64,000 bases of DNA from Pseudomonas guariconensis (GCF_024127895.1 NZ_JAMYBK010000004.1:1-64000), one strand, 5' to 3'; positions 29,397-40,300 are shown, counted from the stretch's first letter. The notes: generated by a model from the letters alone, not told the origin. A program made the numbers and translations.

Positions 29397-29840
29397 TCAG
29401 GCCGCGGGCGGGGCTGCGGAGATTTCAACGGTAATACTGCCCAAGCCATCCCGCTTCACTTCCTCGGTGGACTTTTTTGTTACCAGTATGCCCAGGCCTT
29501 CGATAATGAAGTCACCTTCGATATAGGAGTTACCAAAATAATAAACTTCAAATCGACGTAGCATTGAAGGGGCATGCGTGGTTTTCCATGTTACCCACCA
29601 TTTAGGTTGGTCGTTCTCGTCCTTGTCTCTGGACGCGAGGGTAATGATGGCCGCCGACGGTATGCCAGACATCTCGATGAACCGAGGTTCTTCGGTCTTT
29701 TCTTCAATATCGAATACTACGGTTTCACCGCTTCCTGACTCGGGAAGATGAAACGTGTAGGACTCTTGCTCCTCGCTGGTCCAGATAATGATGGAGCCTG
29801 CTTGTCGTGCCGCCGATGTTCTTGAATTTCCTGGATGCAT
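29397..29840 (-). CDS. Small orphan protein upstream of the RHS gene
   Basis: 147 residues, starting MHPGNSRTSAARQAG. Ribosome binding site GAGG lies upstream. No signal peptide or membrane segment; predicted all-beta by its alternating pattern (SIIIWTSEEQESYTFHL, RRFEVYYFGNSYIEGDFII). It ends 39 bases before the RHS start on the same strand, so it is very likely co-transcribed with it. It could be a chaperone, a shell partner or an immunity-like factor. It does not look like the EagR family. I do not recognise a family. Confidence 0.7.
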   Translation of the reverse strand: MHPGNSRTSAARQAGSIIIWTSEEQESYTFHLPESGSGETVVFDIEEKTEEPRFIEMSGIPSAAIITLASRDKDENDQPKWWVTWKTTHAPSMLRRFEVYYFGNSYIEGDFIIEGLGILVTKKSTEEVKRDGLGSITVEISAAPPAA

Positions 29841-30163
29841 GAACGTTGCCTCGCTTGCGCTGTCGCGGCAAATGGAAAGATGCGCTCTGTTCGGGCAGAG
29901 CGGAGCGTCGAATGGCGCCCGTTTGCCAAAAAAGCTTATAAAAAAGCCAAGGGGGACGCACCTGGCAGATTTATCAGGTCGGGTGGGCTGCGGTTATTCG
30001 ATTTCGGCATTAGCCCAATGACCTAGCAATTTTGCCAGTTGTTGGAGAAGGTGGGCTGGGCTAAAAAGTTTCCGTGTGGCAGCAGGGCGAAACTCGTATG
30101 CACGTTATTTTCTGCAGCCCTCAAGGTCTTGGTAATACGGTGCTGGTACAGGAGCAGTTGGAA
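29841..30163. other. Divergent intergenic region driving both arms of the island
   Basis: 323 bases between the small orphan gene (minus) and the first Ig-like gene (plus). It must hold promoters in both directions. It is locally AT-rich near 29925-29955 (AAAAAAGCTTATAAAAAAGCC), but I cannot assign convincing -35/-10 pairs. An open frame reaches upstream of the Ig-like gene from 30074 but has no ribosome binding site. Confidence 0.45.
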
Positions 30164-31954
30164 ATGAATGATCGCCAATCATCAAATCTTGAAGTACCTA
30201 TTGTTCCTGATTTGACTGAGTTCGATGAAATCGATCTGGAAAAACTGGGCAGCGCTGATCTGGTTGCCGTCATCAAGTACACCGGCATGCAAAAGGGCGA
30301 CTTGGTCTCACCCCGTTGGGTGGGCAGCAGCCCCGCCGGAGAGGCATTCGATGATGTCGGGGCAACCGTGCCAGTCAGGGAGGGTGACTTGGAGCGGGGG
30401 CTCGAGGTCACTATCGCGAACAGCACCATAACCTCCGCTGCTGGCGGTTGGGCGTTTTTTTCGTATACCCAGGCCGGGCGCGAGTCGCTCCGCCAGTTTT
30501 GTTATGTTGGCCTGCGAACACGTGGGCAGGACGAACGTTTGCCCGTCATGCAAGCCATCCAGTCGCAAGGATTGATCATTCAGCCAGATACCCTCGACGC
30601 TACGGGCGTGAGGTTCCTTGTCCCTCCTTACCAGGCGATGCAGGTCGGTGACAAGGTCACCCTGACCGTAGTGAGCTACGACGAGGAGGGTGACGAAGAC
30701 GACGAAGAGCGCAAGGTGCTCACGGTCACCCAGGAGCATCTGGACAAAGCGGCGCTGAGTCATGACGTGAGGCGTACGTTCTTCAGGTTCATCGACCCAG
30801 GGCATGTGCAGGCTTCGTATGAGATCGAGTTCGTCGACGGCGAGCGTATTGGGTCTCCCGTGCAGCGCCTGGCCGTCGACTCGACGGCAATGCTGCCGCC
30901 TCCGTTGGGCAAGCCGGTCATCGACGGGCACGAGGAGGGCGACCCGTTGGACCCGGCGCAATTTCGCAATGGCCTGGTCGTGCGGGTGCCCATCTACGAC
31001 GAGATGGCTGTTTCCGACCGCATTGTCCTGCGCTGGCGCAGCCCTGCCCGGGATTACCTGCAGACCCTGCGCGTCGACCCCAGCACGGTCGCGTCGCAAT
31101 CGATTGCGTTCCAGGTGGATTTCGCGGTCTTGGCCGAGAGCCAGGGGGCCACTGTGGAGGTGAGCTATCTGTTCGGTCGAGAAGGGGCTGGATTGCGCTC
31201 CGAAGCGTTGCGGCTCGAGGTAGTGATGGCACGCCAGCTGGAGGCGTTGTTGGTCAACCGTGCCACTGCCGATAAGACACCCAACTGGGGCACCCTGGCA
31301 GCTGACGATACCCTGAGCGGCGTTTACGTCGATGTACCGCCCGGGGTCGTGCAGCCAGGCGAAGCACTGCACGTGCATTGGTGGGGGATTTCGCCGCTCG
31401 GCCAATACATCGCCGAGGAGCCGGCAAGCCCCGACAACCCGTTGCGATTCCATATTCCGCCTGAATATGTACCAGCGAACATGGGCAGAGGGGAGAAGGA
31501 CGAGTCGCGTCGTTTCCCCGTGTTCTACCGGCTGGTCAGTGCCAAGGGGCACGTGGATTCCGAGCATTTCTTCCTGCGGATAAAACCGGAGCCTGCCCAG
31601 TACCATCCGCAAGTCACCTGTGAGCAGGCCGAGTCTCTCAGCTTGTCGCTGGCAGCTGTACCGGCAGCGGGTGCTGACTTGTCATTGGGTACCTGGTCGT
31701 TCATCGCCGAAGGGCAATTGCTCACCTTATCGATTGGCAGGGGCTCGGGCCCCGGCTCATGGGAGGAGGCCATCCGTGATGCCCTGCCGGTGACCGCGCA
31801 GGAGGTGACGGCGGGGGTGAAGGCCAAACTGGCGAAAAGCCTGCTCGAAAAAGTGCCCCTCGGGGACACCTTCACCCTGTACGCCAGGGCCAGTTTCGAT
31901 GGTGGCGACTTTTTCACCGAGTTCAAAAGCAAAAGTTTGCAGTTAGTACCCTAA
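30164..31954 (+). CDS. Multi-domain Ig-like-fold protein, paralogue A
   Basis: 596 residues from the ATG at 30164, preceded by GGAG at the right distance; an upstream in-frame ATG lacks one. The N-terminus VPIVPDLTEFDEID resembles KPVIVPDLLEDIP in the paralogue at 45748. The body consists of ~100-residue beta-sandwich-like units with VGDKVTLTVVSYDEEGD and SDRIVLRWRSPARD motifs. The last ~110 residues (LGTWSFIAEGQLLTLSIG ... FTLYARASFDGGDFFTEF) are shared with that paralogue. No signal peptide and no cysteine-rich motif. Function unknown; first gene of a likely four-gene operon ending with the second RHS gene. Confidence 0.75.
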   Translation: MNDRQSSNLEVPIVPDLTEFDEIDLEKLGSADLVAVIKYTGMQKGDLVSPRWVGSSPAGEAFDDVGATVPVREGDLERGLEVTIANSTITSAAGGWAFFSYTQAGRESLRQFCYVGLRTRGQDERLPVMQAIQSQGLIIQPDTLDATGVRFLVPPYQAMQVGDKVTLTVVSYDEEGDEDDEERKVLTVTQEHLDKAALSHDVRRTFFRFIDPGHVQASYEIEFVDGERIGSPVQRLAVDSTAMLPPPLGKPVIDGHEEGDPLDPAQFRNGLVVRVPIYDEMAVSDRIVLRWRSPARDYLQTLRVDPSTVASQSIAFQVDFAVLAESQGATVEVSYLFGREGAGLRSEALRLEVVMARQLEALLVNRATADKTPNWGTLAADDTLSGVYVDVPPGVVQPGEALHVHWWGISPLGQYIAEEPASPDNPLRFHIPPEYVPANMGRGEKDESRRFPVFYRLVSAKGHVDSEHFFLRIKPEPAQYHPQVTCEQAESLSLSLAAVPAAGADLSLGTWSFIAEGQLLTLSIGRGSGPGSWEEAIRDALPVTAQEVTAGVKAKLAKSLLEKVPLGDTFTLYARASFDGGDFFTEFKSKSLQLVP

Positions 31955-32038
31955 GTTCCGCGCGACATAACAGCACATCGTACTCACGCGACCCGCTAAT
32001 GCAGGTCGTTATCGCATGATGATGGTGGAGAACCGATC

Positions 32039-34435
32039 ATGGCTAGGCCTACACTTTCGCAATACCTGAATTACCTTGAACAAGAGCCCCGGACCAAAGG
32101 CTGGGGGGCGCTGTTGGTTTACGATCGCCAGCGGGCCAACCGGTTGTTGGCGCAGGAGTTCATCGCACGTTTCGATGACAGTCACTGGTTGAAGCCGATC
32201 AATGGAACCAAGGAAACCGATAGCGGTATCTGGACGCAAATGTCCGACTTCAAGCTTGGTCAGCCGCGTTTATCGTTCGAAACCGCCAACATCGGCAGTT
32301 CAATAGCGACACTGAGCATGCCGGTGGTGAGCGGTAGGCTGACCGAATGGCGTCGTTCCGATAACGGTCAGGCCGAACTGGTGGGCATTTCCCATCTCGA
32401 CCCGCTTACCGCACCACAGGTTCGCATGCAAATCAAACTCAACCATGCCGATGGGGTTATCGATCAGGATGGTCGTGTGCTGATCGACCTGTCGGACGGG
32501 GAGGCGGGCACTTATACCTTCGAAGTGTCCAGTTGGAAAGACCTGAACCTCAAGTTGGGTGAGTTCATCAAGGACGAGTTCGGAAAGCTTCCGGATAACG
32601 AAAGGGTATGGGAGTTGAACACGATCCGGCGATTCGAGGACGGGATCGATCCTACTTCATTTGCCGTGCGGACGCATTCCCTGGCCAGAGCTGGCAGATC
32701 GACACCGAGTCTGGATGCAGAGGAGCAAGAAGACGGTGCCATATTGGTTGGCGTCGCATTCAATGGCGAGGGTAATGGTGACTTCCCTACCCGAGACCAA
32801 GATATGCCGTTTCTATTGCCCGAGTCCACGGACGGGGAGGATTACTCGCTGAGTGTCCTGTTGGGTAATGAAGCGTGGATGAAAAATGTCCTCACCGAAG
32901 GCCTTCGGCAGATGCCGGGTTATGGTGGAAATAATTATGAGTATGAGCGTGATGACAGTAAATTTATAACAAAAGTCAGTACTGGTCATATTTTATTGAA
33001 GGGTTATCAAGATTATAAGCTTTTTAATGATAATCGGAACCGAATAAATATTGATATCTTTGCAATGTCAGGAGTTGCAAGCGGAGAGTTCAACAAGGGA
33101 AAAATTGTATTTCGCTGGAAAGGGATGGCCCCACTGCCGTACGGTTTTGGGTTCTACGTATACATTAATAACGGTTGGGAAGGGGGCAAGATGCCCCTCT
33201 ATGGTGACATTGATTTGTCCTGCGAGTTTTCCGCAGCGTTAGATGATGAGGGATGCATCGTGTTGACTGGTGGCGAGGTCGCCGGCACAGTCAACCTCTC
33301 CACGGGCGATGAGGAGTACGATCGAGATTATATCCCTCACATGCTGGCTAACTTCAACCAAGCCGCTCGTGCAAGCTTCACCCCTGTCCTCAATGCAATG
33401 AAAAATATCAGTGTGACTGTCGACCTGCTACGGCTCAACTCGTTGTTGTTCCGTAGTGAACAAGTCGCTACGCCAAGTCTGCTTGAACTACCCGGCGATG
33501 TGTCATTACTCGGGTACCTAGCCCCTAAACATACGGCGTTCGCCATCGATCCACTCGAGAAGGTACTGGCTGCAGACGGTACGCTGCAGTTGCGTTTGGA
33601 CCCTCAACCTGCTGGGGCCGTAACCTGGTCGGTCAAGGGGCTTCCCGGCGAAGAAGGTGATGTCGGGAGTGTCTCTGACGGTCTTTACCAGGCACCAGCA
33701 GCAGAGCAGATCACCGGTACTGTGAAGCGCGTCATCGTCACCGCCACCGTTGGCGATCATAGCAGCAGCGCCTTGTTGAGCGTCGTGCCCAAGGCCGTGG
33801 CGGTTCGCCCGAACCTGCTCAATGCGTTCTATTCCACTGCCGAAAAGCCGCAGCGCTATGTGGTAGAGGGTGGGAGTATCGACGCGAGCTTGCAATGGGC
33901 CATGTCCGAAGACTCACTGGGCACTCAACGAGCACCGGAGCCCGGCGATTCGGACTTGGACATTCCCAAGGACAAGAACGTGCGGATCTATGTCGCACCC
34001 GAGAAACCGGCCAACCGAGAACCGGGCCTTGCCAAGCTCATGCATCTGGACCAACTGCAGGTGACCGGTGCTGGACGCACGGAAATCATCGACATTCCAG
34101 TGGCTTGGGTCGCCACGCCAGCGTTCATCAGCCTGTCGAAAGTGGGCGATGGTCTCAAGCTTGTATTGTCAGCCGAGGGGGAGGACGGTGAGGTCATTTT
34201 CGATCCTGCCGAAACTAACTGGTACACCGTCAAAGGCACAGGCAGCGTCGATGCCGCTACGGGAATCTACACCCCTGGGGCGGACGAGGGCGACTACGTG
34301 ATTATCGCCGGCGCAGCTAAAAACAGTCCGCTCATCTCGATCTGGAATTACACGGTGGTGCCTATGCCTTATACCGACGCCGAGGCGGCATGTACCGCGC
34401 AGATGCGCCAGTTGGTACGTAGCCGGAGGTTCTGA
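32039..34435 (+). CDS. P47/TULIP-like large protein with Ig-like C-terminal domains (tentative)
   Basis: 798 residues. The N-terminal pattern KGWGALLVYDRQRANRLLAQ, then LGQPRLSFETANIGSS with SMPVVSG, follows the layout GW-x-V...N-x-L plus a Gly/Ser-rich turn seen in clostridial P47 and OrfX proteins, which have TULIP folds. Further matches in layout are DMPFLLPES..YSLSVLLGNEAW and NSLLFRSEQ...ELPGDVSLLGYL. After residue 500 come two or more bacterial Ig-like units with the form W-x-V-x-G-x-G..G-x-Y-x-P (AVTWSVKGLPGE, NWYTVKGTGSVD). No signal peptide. The P47 relation is from pattern memory and needs a profile search. A locally AT-rich stretch lies at 32930-33070. Confidence 0.6.
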   Translation: MARPTLSQYLNYLEQEPRTKGWGALLVYDRQRANRLLAQEFIARFDDSHWLKPINGTKETDSGIWTQMSDFKLGQPRLSFETANIGSSIATLSMPVVSGRLTEWRRSDNGQAELVGISHLDPLTAPQVRMQIKLNHADGVIDQDGRVLIDLSDGEAGTYTFEVSSWKDLNLKLGEFIKDEFGKLPDNERVWELNTIRRFEDGIDPTSFAVRTHSLARAGRSTPSLDAEEQEDGAILVGVAFNGEGNGDFPTRDQDMPFLLPESTDGEDYSLSVLLGNEAWMKNVLTEGLRQMPGYGGNNYEYERDDSKFITKVSTGHILLKGYQDYKLFNDNRNRINIDIFAMSGVASGEFNKGKIVFRWKGMAPLPYGFGFYVYINNGWEGGKMPLYGDIDLSCEFSAALDDEGCIVLTGGEVAGTVNLSTGDEEYDRDYIPHMLANFNQAARASFTPVLNAMKNISVTVDLLRLNSLLFRSEQVATPSLLELPGDVSLLGYLAPKHTAFAIDPLEKVLAADGTLQLRLDPQPAGAVTWSVKGLPGEEGDVGSVSDGLYQAPAAEQITGTVKRVIVTATVGDHSSSALLSVVPKAVAVRPNLLNAFYSTAEKPQRYVVEGGSIDASLQWAMSEDSLGTQRAPEPGDSDLDIPKDKNVRIYVAPEKPANREPGLAKLMHLDQLQVTGAGRTEIIDIPVAWVATPAFISLSKVGDGLKLVLSAEGEDGEVIFDPAETNWYTVKGTGSVDAATGIYTPGADEGDYVIIAGAAKNSPLISIWNYTVVPMPYTDAEAACTAQMRQLVRSRRF

Positions 34436-34437
34436 CC

Positions 34438-37272
34438 ATGGCCTATTCACTGCAAGACTTGCTCGATGCGCTCAAGGAGGGTGACGCCATGCACGGTTGG
34501 GGCGCGATACTTGCCTTGGGCCGCGATCCGGTCAATGAAGCGCTGCAGACGCGGTATGTCGAGGCGTTTGGCCTCGAGGGCATGGCGACTCCGATCAGTG
34601 GCAGCTATTACATCGACGAGTCGCGTACCGGGCAGGTGACCTTCGACAATGTGGTCCTGGGCCCTGCGCAACTGTCATTCAAGGGGGCAGTGGGGACGAG
34701 CGCCAAGCTCAAAGTGACGATGGAGCTGATTGCAGGCAGTTGTCTGTATACGTCCATGTTGGCGGGCAACGTCCAGCGATTCAGGAAAAAGGACGTGCTC
34801 TATCTGGGCATGGGCTATCGCTTCGAGATAATTGGCGAACTGAAGGTGGTGCCCAACACCTACCTCAGGCGCAGCCAAGTCGTGCTGGACTTGAGTGCCG
34901 CCAGCGAACCGACGTGTACCCTCGGCAGTACGCCCATCGCCGCACAAAAGATGGGTGGGTTCATCCTGGAGCAACTCAACCAGCAATTGGCGCTCTCCCG
35001 CCCGTTGCCAATTCTGGACATCGACTTCTATGGCAACCATGCCCTGGCGACCGTGGATTTTGCCGTCACTGGTCAGCAAGCACCTGGCGATGCCCAAGAG
35101 GGTGGGGCGAGCGAAGACGAGGGTGCACTGCTGTTGCTCTTGCAGTTGGTAGCTGACCGTGCACGAGGAAACTTCCCTAGTAACCTGCCGTACCTGTTAC
35201 CGCCCAAGGATGAGACCAGCAACTATTCCGCTGCGTTGCTGGTTAGCCGGGAGCGGTCACCGTTGGTTCACGACCTTGGTCGCAGTGGGCTGGACCAGGT
35301 GCTCCTGCCTGATGCCTATGAGGTACGGATGGCGAGCGAGCATGCGCCGTACGACAAGATCCTGCTTGGAGACGTACAGGCGGGTGATCTGACACGCCAG
35401 GTTCGGCCTGCAATGAGCAGCATGGGGGCAGCGCAGAGCCGGCAGTTTACCGTGAGCGGGCCAGCACCGCTTGGCTGGTCGGCACGCAATGTGGCGTATC
35501 CACGTGCCTCGGGCACGATGGACACCAACGGAAATTACACCACCCCAGCCCCCACCGCGATCGCTGGTGAGCAGCAGATCATGCTGGTGAGTGCGCAGGG
35601 TGTCGAGGATGCCCCCGGCAAATCGGCATTGGTAGTGGCTTCTGCCGATGCGCTGGGCATCGCGCCCAGGGCGGTGGTGTGGACCAAAGGGCAGGAGCCC
35701 ATTCGTCTGACCGCGTCCGAAGACGGCGGCACGTGGTCCTTGGTCGAGGCCGAATACGGAACGCTCGATGTCGAGCCGGCGGACACTCGCCATGCTCTGT
35801 TCACACCCGATGAACCGGATACCGGCGAGCCGATATGGCTACAGCGCATCCAGGTGCGCAAAGGTGCGAATACTGGCTATGCAACGGTGGTGATCGTTTC
35901 CAGGACCTTGGCACTGCAGGTGGAGCCTTTTCATGTGGCGCAGTTGCCCAGCAATGGCCAGCAGCAATTCGAACTCATCGCCGAGCCGCAGCAGCTCGCC
36001 CAAGACATCGATTGGGCGGTGTATGGCGTGGGCAACATCGAGGATGGGCTGTATCGCGCTGGGGAGTCGATCACGGGCGAGGTCAGTGTCATCGTGGGCT
36101 CCATTGTCGGGCTGCCAGGGTTTGCCGTGATCGAACACCCGCGTAGCTCGGCACGGCAACTGGCAGTGAACCAAGAGCGCTGGAGGGAGTTGAATCACTT
36201 CAAGCTGACCCCCAATCGAGCCAATGCCCAGCAGGTTCTGGCCAATGGCAGGCAGCAGGTGGGTATCCGGATCGAAATCGAGACCAAGCCAATCGAAACG
36301 CCCGATGGCATCATCTATGACCCCGTGAGTGATCTCGAACTCTCTACCTTGAAACTGCTGCACGAGGACGGTACCGAAATCGACTGGTTGCCGATCGGCG
36401 TGGAAGGCCTCGATCCAGAACTTGCAGAAGGCAGCGGCAAGCAGTGGGCAGCCAGCAAACTGCGCAATCGGTTCGATTACCTGCCGGTTTCGACTGCGGG
36501 TTCAGGCACGGACGTCGGGCAAGTCGCCGGGGACAATACGCGGATCCTTAACGTTTATGTGCACACGCTCGAAGTGGAGCCTCGCAATATCAAGGCTAAG
36601 TTCCAGGACCATCGCAACCGGTGGCACTTTTCGGATGCCAAGGACATCGACGAGAAATGGGTTGAAATCACCGGTGTCAAAGTCCCGGAGGGGGATCGGG
36701 CACTTTATGAGTTCGAGCCCAAACGCGTGGAAGCGAAAAATGGCTTTGACTGGGTGGGTGAGGCAGGGGAAACCGACAACTTCAATTATTGGCACTACAC
36801 CACGCACTATTGGGTTCTCCGGAGTAGAGCCGGGCTCAGCTTCACGGACGTGCGGTTCGATCACTGCTCGATGATACGTTGGGAGAGTGAGCAGCTCGCC
36901 GAATCGTTCGCCAGCTATACCGGCTTTGCCTTCAAGCCCAAGCGTCACCCCGATGCCCGGCCTGCTTCCACTGGCATTCAATACCAGGCGCAGTTGCAGC
37001 TGTTGGCCCTGGAGTCCCCGGAGGCCGTGTTGGATTACAACTTCAAGGGCCATGAAACCGTCTCCGAAGGCACGTTGTTGCTGAGTTTGGACCGTGTGCC
37101 GGATTGGCCTTTCTGGTACGACCGGGGAGTGAAGACGTACCGCCAGGTGCTCGACAGGCCGATGACCTTCACCTTGCTCGACAACTACGGAAGTCCTCAC
37201 AGGCTGAAGGTGTCTTTTGAGCTGTCCGGCTCGCAAGACCACCGCAACATCCTCGGCTGGGATTTTCAATAA
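34438..37272 (+). CDS. Paralogue of the P47/TULIP-like protein with a different C-terminus (tentative)
   Basis: 944 residues, starting two bases after the upstream stop with ribosome binding site GGAGG, so translation is coupled. The N-terminus MHGWGAILALGRDPVNEALQ and LGPAQLSFKGAVGTS align with the previous gene. LPYLLPPKDETSNYSAALLVSRE parallels its middle motif. Ig-like units follow (LGWSARNVAYPRASGTMDTN, DIDWAVYGVGNIEDGLYRAG). From about residue 600 a distinct module begins (TPNRANAQQVLANGRQQVGI) that I cannot assign. No signal peptide. Same tentative family call as its neighbour; function unknown. Confidence 0.6.
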   Translation: MAYSLQDLLDALKEGDAMHGWGAILALGRDPVNEALQTRYVEAFGLEGMATPISGSYYIDESRTGQVTFDNVVLGPAQLSFKGAVGTSAKLKVTMELIAGSCLYTSMLAGNVQRFRKKDVLYLGMGYRFEIIGELKVVPNTYLRRSQVVLDLSAASEPTCTLGSTPIAAQKMGGFILEQLNQQLALSRPLPILDIDFYGNHALATVDFAVTGQQAPGDAQEGGASEDEGALLLLLQLVADRARGNFPSNLPYLLPPKDETSNYSAALLVSRERSPLVHDLGRSGLDQVLLPDAYEVRMASEHAPYDKILLGDVQAGDLTRQVRPAMSSMGAAQSRQFTVSGPAPLGWSARNVAYPRASGTMDTNGNYTTPAPTAIAGEQQIMLVSAQGVEDAPGKSALVVASADALGIAPRAVVWTKGQEPIRLTASEDGGTWSLVEAEYGTLDVEPADTRHALFTPDEPDTGEPIWLQRIQVRKGANTGYATVVIVSRTLALQVEPFHVAQLPSNGQQQFELIAEPQQLAQDIDWAVYGVGNIEDGLYRAGESITGEVSVIVGSIVGLPGFAVIEHPRSSARQLAVNQERWRELNHFKLTPNRANAQQVLANGRQQVGIRIEIETKPIETPDGIIYDPVSDLELSTLKLLHEDGTEIDWLPIGVEGLDPELAEGSGKQWAASKLRNRFDYLPVSTAGSGTDVGQVAGDNTRILNVYVHTLEVEPRNIKAKFQDHRNRWHFSDAKDIDEKWVEITGVKVPEGDRALYEFEPKRVEAKNGFDWVGEAGETDNFNYWHYTTHYWVLRSRAGLSFTDVRFDHCSMIRWESEQLAESFASYTGFAFKPKRHPDARPASTGIQYQAQLQLLALESPEAVLDYNFKGHETVSEGTLLLSLDRVPDWPFWYDRGVKTYRQVLDRPMTFTLLDNYGSPHRLKVSFELSGSQDHRNILGWDFQ

Positions 37273-37328
37273 TGACAATGATCGTCGCCCCGTTGGGGGC
37301 GACGTCATGGCCTTTGAGAGTGAGCACG

Positions 37329-40300
37329 ATGACGACTCAATCGCTGGTGCATTCAAACGCGTTCAATTTCATGAGTTTCGTTCAAGGCAGCGTCGATCCG
37401 CGCACAGGCCAATACAGCCTGGCCATCGAACTGCCCGAACTGACCGCCAATCAGCTCAATGGGCCGAGCTTGCCGTTGCGCTTGGGCTTCAACCCGATGA
37501 ACACCCACGATTCCGGTTTTGGCACAGGTTGGAGCCTTAACCTCAGCCAATACGCCGTGGCATCCGGCCTTCTCAGCCTGCACAGTGGCGAGCGTTTCCT
37601 GGTTTACGACAATGGTCCTGGCCAGCCGCCAGTGATTCCTGAACGCAAGATCGAGAGTTTTCACTTCGAGAACGTCACCACAGGGCAAACGCAGCGATTT
37701 CGTGTGGCGCACAAGTCGGGACTGGTGGAGCTGCTCGAGCCGCAGGCGCCGGACTACACCCTGGCCCTTCCGGTGCGTGTGCTGGCGCCGACTGGGCACG
37801 GTATTACCTTGGCCTACCGGCCGCACAACGGTGTGCCTTGCCTGGAGACTGTCATCGACGACTGCGCCCGCGTGTTGCTCCGGCTGGACTATTCCAGCGG
37901 TGCCTGGGTGGACCTCGATATCAACCCCGATACAGTGGCCTTTGCACGTTATCGACTGGAGCGCGATGGAGATGACCTGGGTAGGGTCGTGCTTCCCGAT
38001 AAGGCCAGCTGGACGTTCACTTACCGCACACTGGGCGAAGTCCGCTGCCTGACCCGGCTGCAAACGCCTCTGGCGGGCGTCGAAGAGATCGAATACGAAG
38101 AGCGTGGGCACCACCTGCCAGGTGATGAAGGCAGAACCCTGCCTTGGGTCAAGCAGCATGTGATCAAGCCAGGCGCTGGACAACCCGACATGCTGACGTG
38201 CTACTGCTTCAGCGAGGAGAACTTTCTGGGCTACGGCTCGGGCATCGGTTGGATCGACGATGGCCTGGACAATCTCTATCGGTTCACGGGGGCCGACTAT
38301 TTCTACTCGTCCGTCGCCAGCCATTACCAGCACGGCGAAGTGGCAAGAACGGTCGCGTGCACCTTCAACCGTTTCCATCTGATGACCGAGCAGGTCATTA
38401 CCGAGCAGGGGTGCGTCGAAGCGAAGACCATCAAGTATGGGGAACTCGCGAATATGCGCTTCGAAGACCAGCCGGCCAACTTTCAGTTGCCTTGCCTCAC
38501 GATCACCTCCTGGCGCCGAGGCAATGACCGGCGCGACGAAGAGGTCAACACCACGTATGACCACTACGGCAACCTGATCTGGCAACAGCAGGCCAACGGC
38601 GTGCAAACCCACTCCAGCTACCTGCCGGCCGAGCAAGATCCGGAGGGCTTCGTCCGCCATCTCGACACTCAGGAGGTGATCCCAACGACCGGTGAGGGAA
38701 TGGCCGAGGCCTTGCGCAGCGTGTACAGCTACATCGAACTGCCATCGCTGGCGCAGGATGGGAAAGGCACCTTGCTGCTCGAGACCGAGAAGCTGGTGCG
38801 TGTGCGTGACGATGCCGTCTTGCAGCTCACCGAGACCCAGTACCATGCGACGGTCGGCGACCCGCTGCGCTACGGCCGGCCCCGGCAGCAGGTGCTCGTG
38901 CTCGATGGCAAACGCACCTGTAGCGATTACGCCTACGCGCTGGCCTCGTTGGACGGTCATCCTGTGGTGCAAACCGAGCAGACCATCACCGGTTTCGATC
39001 ACGGCGCGCCATTGACGCTGCGCGAAACGCTACACACCAAGGCTGGTACCGTGCGCCATGCACGGAAGGTCAATACGTTGCAGCATTCGGTGCTGATCGG
39101 CGAGCCCATGCTCAATTATGACGATAACGAGGTGCAGATCGCCTACGTGTACGACGTGCTGCGCCGCGTTACCCAAGAGACGGTCGCACCTGGCACTCCA
39201 TACTGCGCTACGCGCAACTACAGCTACCACCTGTCCGCCAATGGTGAGCCGGCCGTGCAGACACAAGTTGATGTCAAAGGCGTGACGACTTGGACCTACG
39301 TGGACGGGCTCAACCGTGTGGTCAGGCAAGAACGGCAGGACCCGGATTATGGACGAACCTCCGAGGCCAAGGAGGCGGCACGACTTTTCTACAAGGCGCT
39401 TTTTGACGAGCTAGGCAACTTGGTATGGGAGGCCGAGCATGATTGGCTTGAACTGGTCGATTTGCCATTGCTCACAAGCTACGAGTACGACGGTTGGCGG
39501 CAGCGGTGCTGCGAAGTCGGGCCCGATCGTGTGCGTAACCACGATGTTACCGACTTGACTGGTGCACCGGATTTCACCGGGCCGATTCGCAGGCAATGGC
39601 GAGAGTCGGCAGACCAGTCGTTGCGCAGCGGCATGACGATCACGCAGCTCAATCTTTTCGACCAGCCAGTATGGGTCGAGCGTGTAGATACCGAGCAACG
39701 ACGTGTCAGCTTGCATCAGTACTTTTACGATGGGCTCGGGCGCAGGGCCCGGGAGGTCGATGGGCGTGGTGCGCAGACCTCGTTCCGCCATGATGAGTTC
39801 GGCAGGCTTACCGATCACACCCTGGCCGATGACTCGGTGGTACACAGAGTCTATGCCTCTCACAGTACCGAAGACTTGCCTGTTTCGATCGAGGTGGTCG
39901 ATGGCAGCGACCAGACCAGGTACCTGCTGGGTACCCAGGCGTTCGATGGCCTGGGCCGTCTGATCGGCTCGGTGACGGGAGGGCGTGAACGTACGCAGCT
40001 CTACGCGCCAGGGCAGCGCCAGCCCGAGGCAGTCATCACTCCAGCGGGCGTGTGCATCACATATGAATACCTCCCGCAACTGGGTGAAGAACCCTTGCGC
40101 CGCATCTTGACGACGTCTGGTGTTGAAGCGAACTACCAGTACGACAAGGAAAATGCCCGCTTGTTGTGGTGCGAGGAAAACGACGAGTCGCTGAGCCGGG
40201 AGTACTTCAGTACCGGGGAACTGAAGCTGGAAAGGCGTGAACGTCCCGGGGAGGCCCCCTTTGAGATGAAGTACGTGTACAGCCTGCAAGGGCGTCTGCT

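Noticed and set aside
30308..31612. 434-codon open frame opposite the first Ig-like gene
   Set aside because: Shadow composition rich in His/Gln/Arg, no start signal; the plus-strand frame shares motifs with its paralogues.
37353..39002. Long antisense open frame opposite the cap-less RHS gene, and a second at 39411-41078
   Set aside because: They mirror a repetitive GC-rich coding strand, have no ribosome binding site or family-like motifs, and their sequence is the complement pattern of YD repeats.
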